A stretch of 64,000 nucleotides of DNA from Prostheceraeus crozeri (Eukaryota > Platyhelminthes > Polycladida > Euryleptidae). Position 1 is the first letter of the stretch; the number at the start of each line of letters is the position of its first letter. Below are positions 59,244 to 64,000 of the stretch, piece by piece. Under the pieces are notes generated by a model. It was not told the origin of the DNA and made no database searches. It saw nothing but the letters and a program-made list of their open reading frames with translations. The stretch covers positions 124,001 through 188,000 of the forward strand of contig CAJQUW010007083.1 of NCBI GenBank assembly GCA_907163375.1, in the 5' to 3' direction. The position numbers were made by a program, and so were the translations under genes.

Positions 59244-59480
59244 AAGCTTAATGTAAATAGAATTAAATATTGAGTTTCACTCTCAGTTGAAAAATAAAGA
59301 CCTGAATACCTGCCATTTCATCCAACATCAGGAATCATCACCAGGCCTAGTTCTCATCTTTCAGCATCGACAAATCCCTGTTTGAAGCTGGAGTCATACC
59401 CTGGTCAATTTGAGATTTGCAATCAGCAATTCATTGATTATTCCTGTCGAAATTTCACTAACTTGATAATTGCAAATTTC
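59244..59480. repeat. Dispersed repeat R1, copy D
   Basis: Inverted relative to copy C: TCAGTTGAAAAATAAAGACC, CCATTTCATCCAACATCAGG, TTTGAGATTTGCAATCAGC and GTCGAAATTTCACTAACTTG match the family. More diverged than A-C. Confidence 0.7.
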
Positions 59481-60094
59481 GCAACGCTTGCAAGACCAAA
59501 AAAAGATGCTATCAGAGTTGCTACTAAATTTCAGAATTCAACTTCTTCAATGTAGAGCAAATTACTTTTTTGTCTTTGCTCTTTATAAAATTAGTGGCCT
59601 TTATAATTAGTTATAATGAAATGAGTCGCGATGGATGTGAAATGACCAAAGATCATTTTCATTATTTTTTCCAAATATCAGAGACTTTTCACTCAGAAGG
59701 TAACACTGAATATGTCATTCCGTTATTCAGTCAAAATGGCTCCAGGTCAAAATGGTCTTTTTAAAACTGTCCAAGGGAAAGTCATAAAATGAAATTTTAA
59801 CAGAAATCTAGGTTTTAGATGATGTTGAAAACGTTTCTGCTACTAAGATTATGTCTACTGCTTTAGTTCATGGCTTTTCGCTTGACAGTCTTAAAAAGAC
59901 CATTTTGCACGAAGACTATTTTGACTTTTCACCCTAAAACCACAGTAATTCATTGCTGCTATATACTACTACATAAAAATACTGGTTTCTGTTTCTGATG
60001 AATTACAGCAAAGCTGTTCATAGATACGGATGAAACTTTTCTTCCCCAGCAGACTCAGGCAGCAGACTGTACTGGAACGATCTGACCTCGGACA
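59481..60094. other. Intergenic, nothing recognised
   Basis: No supported feature. Confidence 0.45.
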
Positions 60095-60165
60095 ATCTAC
60101 GAGAATGACCACAGGACTAAAAGATCGCAAGGCAAGACGCACGAGATCATAGTGTCACGGAGACC
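60095..60165 (-). repeat. Diverged tRNA-derived SINE head
   Basis: Minus strand starts GGTCTCCGTG and keeps TTGCGATCTTT and GTCCTGTGGTC in the same order and spacing as the SINE at 11411-11541. Roughly 60-65% similar; A and B boxes are eroded and the tail motif is absent. Confidence 0.45.
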
Positions 60166-60272
60166 ACGAGATTTAATCATGTACATGAGACAGCTACAAA
60201 ATCGTAGGGAGACATGTACAATACACCAGCACACAGGTTACTGCAACCGTAAAATAACATATTTTAGTAATA

Positions 60273-60721
60273 CACTAGGTGACATGCCACGCGTGATTCA
60301 CACGTAATTACCCCATACATCCGTGATTAAGGACATTCTATTCTTCTACACGCTTACATATGCGCTGCACTAAGAGTCAGAAATCACTTGATCTGATGCT
60401 GTTAAAACATGGGGAATGTTTATGAATACGCGCAGGCGAGCGTTATAGTTTGCGCGTCGTCTACGGTTGTCTGCGCTGCCGCTTGAACCACTAAGGTGAA
60501 CCGCTAAGCATGTTGTGTCTTCCCTGAGCATGAAATTGAGGTCCTATCACATTGTTTCGCCTGTGATACATGCAACACATGAGACGCCAAGTCAATATAA
60601 CAGGACTGCCGACAGATGTTGCAGTAATGTCACACATAGCCACGGATGTTGAGGGTCATGTGTAATTACGCGTAGTTTACGCGTGAATTACGCGTAATTA
60701 AGCGTGGCATGTCATCTAGTG
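60273..60721. mobile_element. 449-bp MITE with TA duplication
   Basis: Ends CACTAGGTGACATGCCACGC and, reverse complemented, CACTAGATGACATGCCACGC; TA on both sides (60271-60272 and 60722-60723). Inside the right end ACGCGTAATT is repeated several times, and the left end has related CACGCGTGATTCACACGTAA, a cluster of subterminal repeats. No coding capacity. Confidence 0.85.
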
Positions 60722-60723
60722 TA

Positions 60724-63700
60724 GAGATGATTCACTTTCTCAAAATTTAACGCCATGTATAATCTATTTTAATATCTAACAACAGCGGTGGGGGACGTTG
60801 ACTAATTTGAGATAATTTCCTGATGCCATATAGATTGCTTCATTTAAATACTAGAATATAACAGATCATCTCAAGTATATGTAACTATTGAAGAATGTTC
60901 ATACCCTAGACTTCAATCAATCAACAATCTGAGACTGCAATGTCTTTGAAAATTCGACAACAATCTCTTCAACAGCATTATGTAACATTTGGTAGTGATA
61001 ACTTGCAAGATTGTCTTCAACGTTAACAAATATTGCTTTAAGTGAAACAAATAAGACGTACATAAGCCTTGTTCGTTAGCTTCAATACTTTTTCGCATAC
61101 AATTAGAGACATTCGATGCTTGTACAATGAATTCAACAACTGAGTAATGTGTCTCGACCTACTCTTGTCACATCATTTACTAACCTAGGTATGCTAAAGC
61201 GAATCAGGTTATGTAATTATCCATTAAATATGATAAACTATTACATTTGGACAATTGCGCCAAAACGTGGCTGCAATGTCAATTTTAATCATCGCGCATT
61301 CATGTAATGTTTTCCTATGTCATATATTCTGCTCAGCTGACGGAGACTTTCCCATCGAAATATGATAGGCAAGATAAGTGAATTGTTATCAGCAGTCATA
61401 TAAGCAGCAGTGATGATCAATGAAAGCTAGAATTATGACTAAAATCAGAACCTGAGTCTATGCAGTGTTTTGTTTTGGCTCTCAGTTAATTTCAGTGAAT
61501 ATCGCAAAAGTCAACTAGAAATAATTCTGATTAACATTTGTTAATTCTCAAGCAATTTTTCCGAATAAAGTTTTAATGTCGATCTCGAAAGTCCCTTCAA
61601 AATTTTAACTTTTCAACCGATGGCTCTCTCGAAGAGATTTGCAGGTTCTTGGTTAAATTGATTTGTTCATAAAATCTACAAAATTATTTAATTAAATAAT
61701 GATTAAATTATTTGATAAAATTTAATTGTCTCTGAAGTTGTCATGTAGATCATTATAAAGACTGTCATATGATTCGTCAGGTTAGAGGAGAGCATTTGTT
61801 GACGCTGTTTTCTGTTCACGATACTTGAGGTACAAAGCTCATCAGTATTCCACTTGCGCTGTTTTGAGTTAAATATGTTATGTGATCATCAAAATCAAAA
61901 ATAATTGATGTTCAAGAAATACTACGGCCACTTCTAAGTGAAACTTATTACATAAAGCATCTTAGATTATGCTCCTCCACCCAGTTTCCATGTACATGCG
62001 ATTCATCAGAGGAGAACGTGAGAAACAAAGCCACAACACAAGCAAAAGATCATGAATTACAAAATTAGATTGAATTCATTATCCTGATAATTCATCAGCT
62101 TGTAAAATCGGAGATAAACAGTCTACTTGAATCTATTTCCATATCAGTAGCATTTTTTGAAATACTTTTTATGATAAAATTATGATTTTGATTAAATTTT
62201 TGTAGTATTTCTTTGCGTTTCAAATTTGCATTGCTCGTTGGTGTCATGAGTTACCTCTTGAGCCACACATAGAATTTAACATTATCATGATCAAAAGATT
62301 TGATATTACAGTGCTGTAGGCCTATTCACAGAAGCTTAAAAAAATGAAGTGCAATGATATAGCAGTTGGAAGATTATACTCATCACAATCTGGAAGTATA
62401 AGATGAGCAATTTTAGTAGGCTTGTTGCAGCAATCTTATTTCTTCTGATCGAGCAGAAACTGAAGATGACATGGGAGTTCAATTCATTTTTCATTATTGT
62501 CCAACATTGTGTCACATGGCATTAAAGTTTGCATTCCACTCACGTTGCAAGTAACTTTGTACATTTAATGTCTTTTGAGAAGTCGTCTATGTGGCATCTT
62601 TGCAGACCAAGATTTTTGAGAATTTGTGACCGAAAAATGACATTTAAGTGAATTTATTAGACGCTGTCTATAAGCTAATGAATGACCAAATTCCTAATTA
62701 TCAGAGGTTACAAAACGTTTTGGATCGAGACATTTGCCTGTATGACAGATAGAAAAAGACAAAGTAATTTTCTCGAGATATTCAACATTATAAGCAAGTG
62801 TCAACTGTGAAAATTTCGTTGAAACAGACTGTAGATATTCATTTTGAAAACCAGTTTGTGTCGATAAAGCGGGCACTAACTGATGACATTAAGTGGAATA
62901 TCCTGATATTTATCGGCATTCTAAAATGAACTGTTTTAGTTGTTTATCACTTACATAATTCAGAGATAGTCACGAGTTCCGTGAAATAGCTGACTTGGTG
63001 TATTGTAAGAAAATTGTAAGAGCTAGCAATCATTCCTTCATGTTTGCATGTTAAGTTGAAGTTTCAAGTTTTATCTTACTGGGAAGGCGCTTGATCTTTT
63101 AAGTCAACTCAGATCAAAATTGCAAGAATTCTACTTCCTAATGAGAAATTTTGTATCTCTTTACCAGATCGGTGTCGGTACTAGCTGGTTTGGCATGGAA
63201 GAATTCTCACAAATAAAATAACAAATTCTTATTATTTACCGCTACATCCATGACCACAAGTGTCGTTTAGTGACAATTCAAATGAGCAATTTCTATCATT
63301 ATTGCACCATCTCATCATCGCTATGGGAGGTAGAGTTGAAATTTCATCCTCTTTTGCAACTGAAGCGTTTTATGTCAGAAAATTGTCAATTCTTAAAACT
63401 ATTTATATGCGAGAAGAATGACAGATAAACCAAATGCTTTTGACATATCTAATAAACGCAAACTGTTTCGTCCTCACTTTTAGGCTTGTCAGTAAATGCA
63501 TGAATATTATTGTCCGCTGACTCTGATTCATATTATCCTAAGTGAATAATGAATAATAACAGTGTTCTAGTAATGTAAGCTAAAAAGTCATTTCCAAAAT
63601 ACAGAAAAATAACCTGGTAAGCAAATCTAAGAATAAAAAAATCCTATGAAACTTGTTGGCCTAATGCTGACCGTGAAATGAATGCCCGCGCATCAGCTTT

Positions 63701-63784
63701 CATCAGCATTAAATTATCCAAAGTGTAAAGTGTTGAAGAGGCCTTGGTTAATTATTTTCTTTGCGTTTTTATTGGGAAACCAAG
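60724..63784. other. Intergenic, nothing recognised
   Basis: About 3 kb of AT-rich sequence without a supported gene or repeat family. Confidence 0.45.
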
Positions 63785-63957
63785 TAGACAAGATGTTAAT
63801 AATGTTTTTTATTCTTTATTAATTTTGGCCTCCTCTTAGGCCATCATCAGAAGCGGAAATGGTGCTTAAGAAAACTCTTTAAATTGCTTCTGATGATGGC
63901 CTATAAGAGGAGGCCGAAATTAATAAAGAATAAAAAACATTATTACCATCTTGTCTA
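63785..63957. mobile_element. Foldback element with 70-bp arms
   Basis: Arms 63785-63854 (TAGACAAGATGTTAATAATG...) and 63886-63957 are reverse complements with about three differences and a 31-nt loop. Each arm contains one hammerhead-like core on its own outward strand. Confidence 0.85.
63890..63925 (+). ncRNA. Hammerhead-ribozyme-like core
   Basis: CTGATGA (63890-63896), then GGCC-TATAAGAGGA-GGCC as a stem-loop, then GAAA (63916-63919): the conserved order CUGANGA, stem II, GAAA of hammerhead ribozymes. The base between CTGATGA and the stem is T where a G is usual, and I could not identify stems I and III or the cleavage triplet. The inverted arm (63850-63820, minus strand) has the same layout but AAAA in place of GAAA. 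Confidence 0.4.
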
Positions 63958-64000
63958 TTTTATCCAAAGTTGAATTAGCTAAATTAAAGGAATTTTAAGA

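Overview
This is AT-rich eukaryotic (metazoan) DNA with spliceosomal introns, most likely from a marine invertebrate. It contains few recognisable host genes and is dominated by decayed mobile elements: Tc1/mariner, pogo-like, hAT-like and Crypton-like DNA elements, a LINE, Penelope-like retroelements, tRNA-derived SINEs, hairpin MITEs and minisatellites. The species cannot be fixed from the sequence, and no bacterial gene or operon is present.

Layout. 0.95-7.2 kb: one decayed LINE (coiled-coil/CCHC ORF1, AP-endonuclease, reverse transcriptase, C-terminal domain), broken by three later insertions: a Tc1-like transposon (2.4-3.9 kb, whose transposase has an intron that itself hosts a palindromic MITE), a 256-bp hAT-type MITE and a 525-bp hAT-type MITE. 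8.4-9.9 kb: a second Tc1-like element with clear TIRs and TA target duplication. 10-12.2 kb: GA-rich repeat, SINEs and a 42-bp minisatellite. 13-14 kb: large inverted repeat. 16.2-16.7 kb: Crypton/DUF3504-like remnant. 17.2-18.4 and 19.0-19.9 kb: two TA-flanked TIR elements, the second pogo-like and filled by a tandem array. 20.7-22.7 kb: hairpin elements. 24 kb: probable first coding exon (minus) of a type II membrane protein. 26.3-27.7 kb: about 45 copies of a 31-bp minisatellite, abutting the stop codon of an unrecognised two-exon gene (minus). 29.5-31.4 kb: element with complex inverted ends. 32.5-33.7 kb: Tc1-like remnant followed by a 111-bp minisatellite.

35.6-36.3 kb: foldback repeat of a family with further copies at 54.6 and 59.3 kb. 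37.6-38.2 and 49.4-49.9 kb: two copies of a 550-bp repeat carrying a tRNA-Thr-like sequence. 38.6-39.4 kb: 3' half of a Penelope-like element (PLE). 42.2-50.7 kb: two well-bounded, phase-compatible minus-strand exons, probably the end of one host gene, with an intron of about 7.5 kb holding a hAT MITE and a tRNA-like repeat. 54.9-58.4 kb: a GIY-YIG fragment inside inverted repeats, then a decayed minus-strand PLE flanked by LTR-like direct repeats. 60.3-60.7 kb: a MITE. 63.8-64.0 kb: a foldback whose arms carry a hammerhead-ribozyme-like core.

The most interesting themes are the PLE remnants with hammerhead-like motifs, the readable insertion order inside the LINE, the intron-bearing Tc1 transposase with a MITE in its intron, and the tRNA-Thr-bearing repeat pair. 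All family calls come from reading motifs by eye; no database search was possible.
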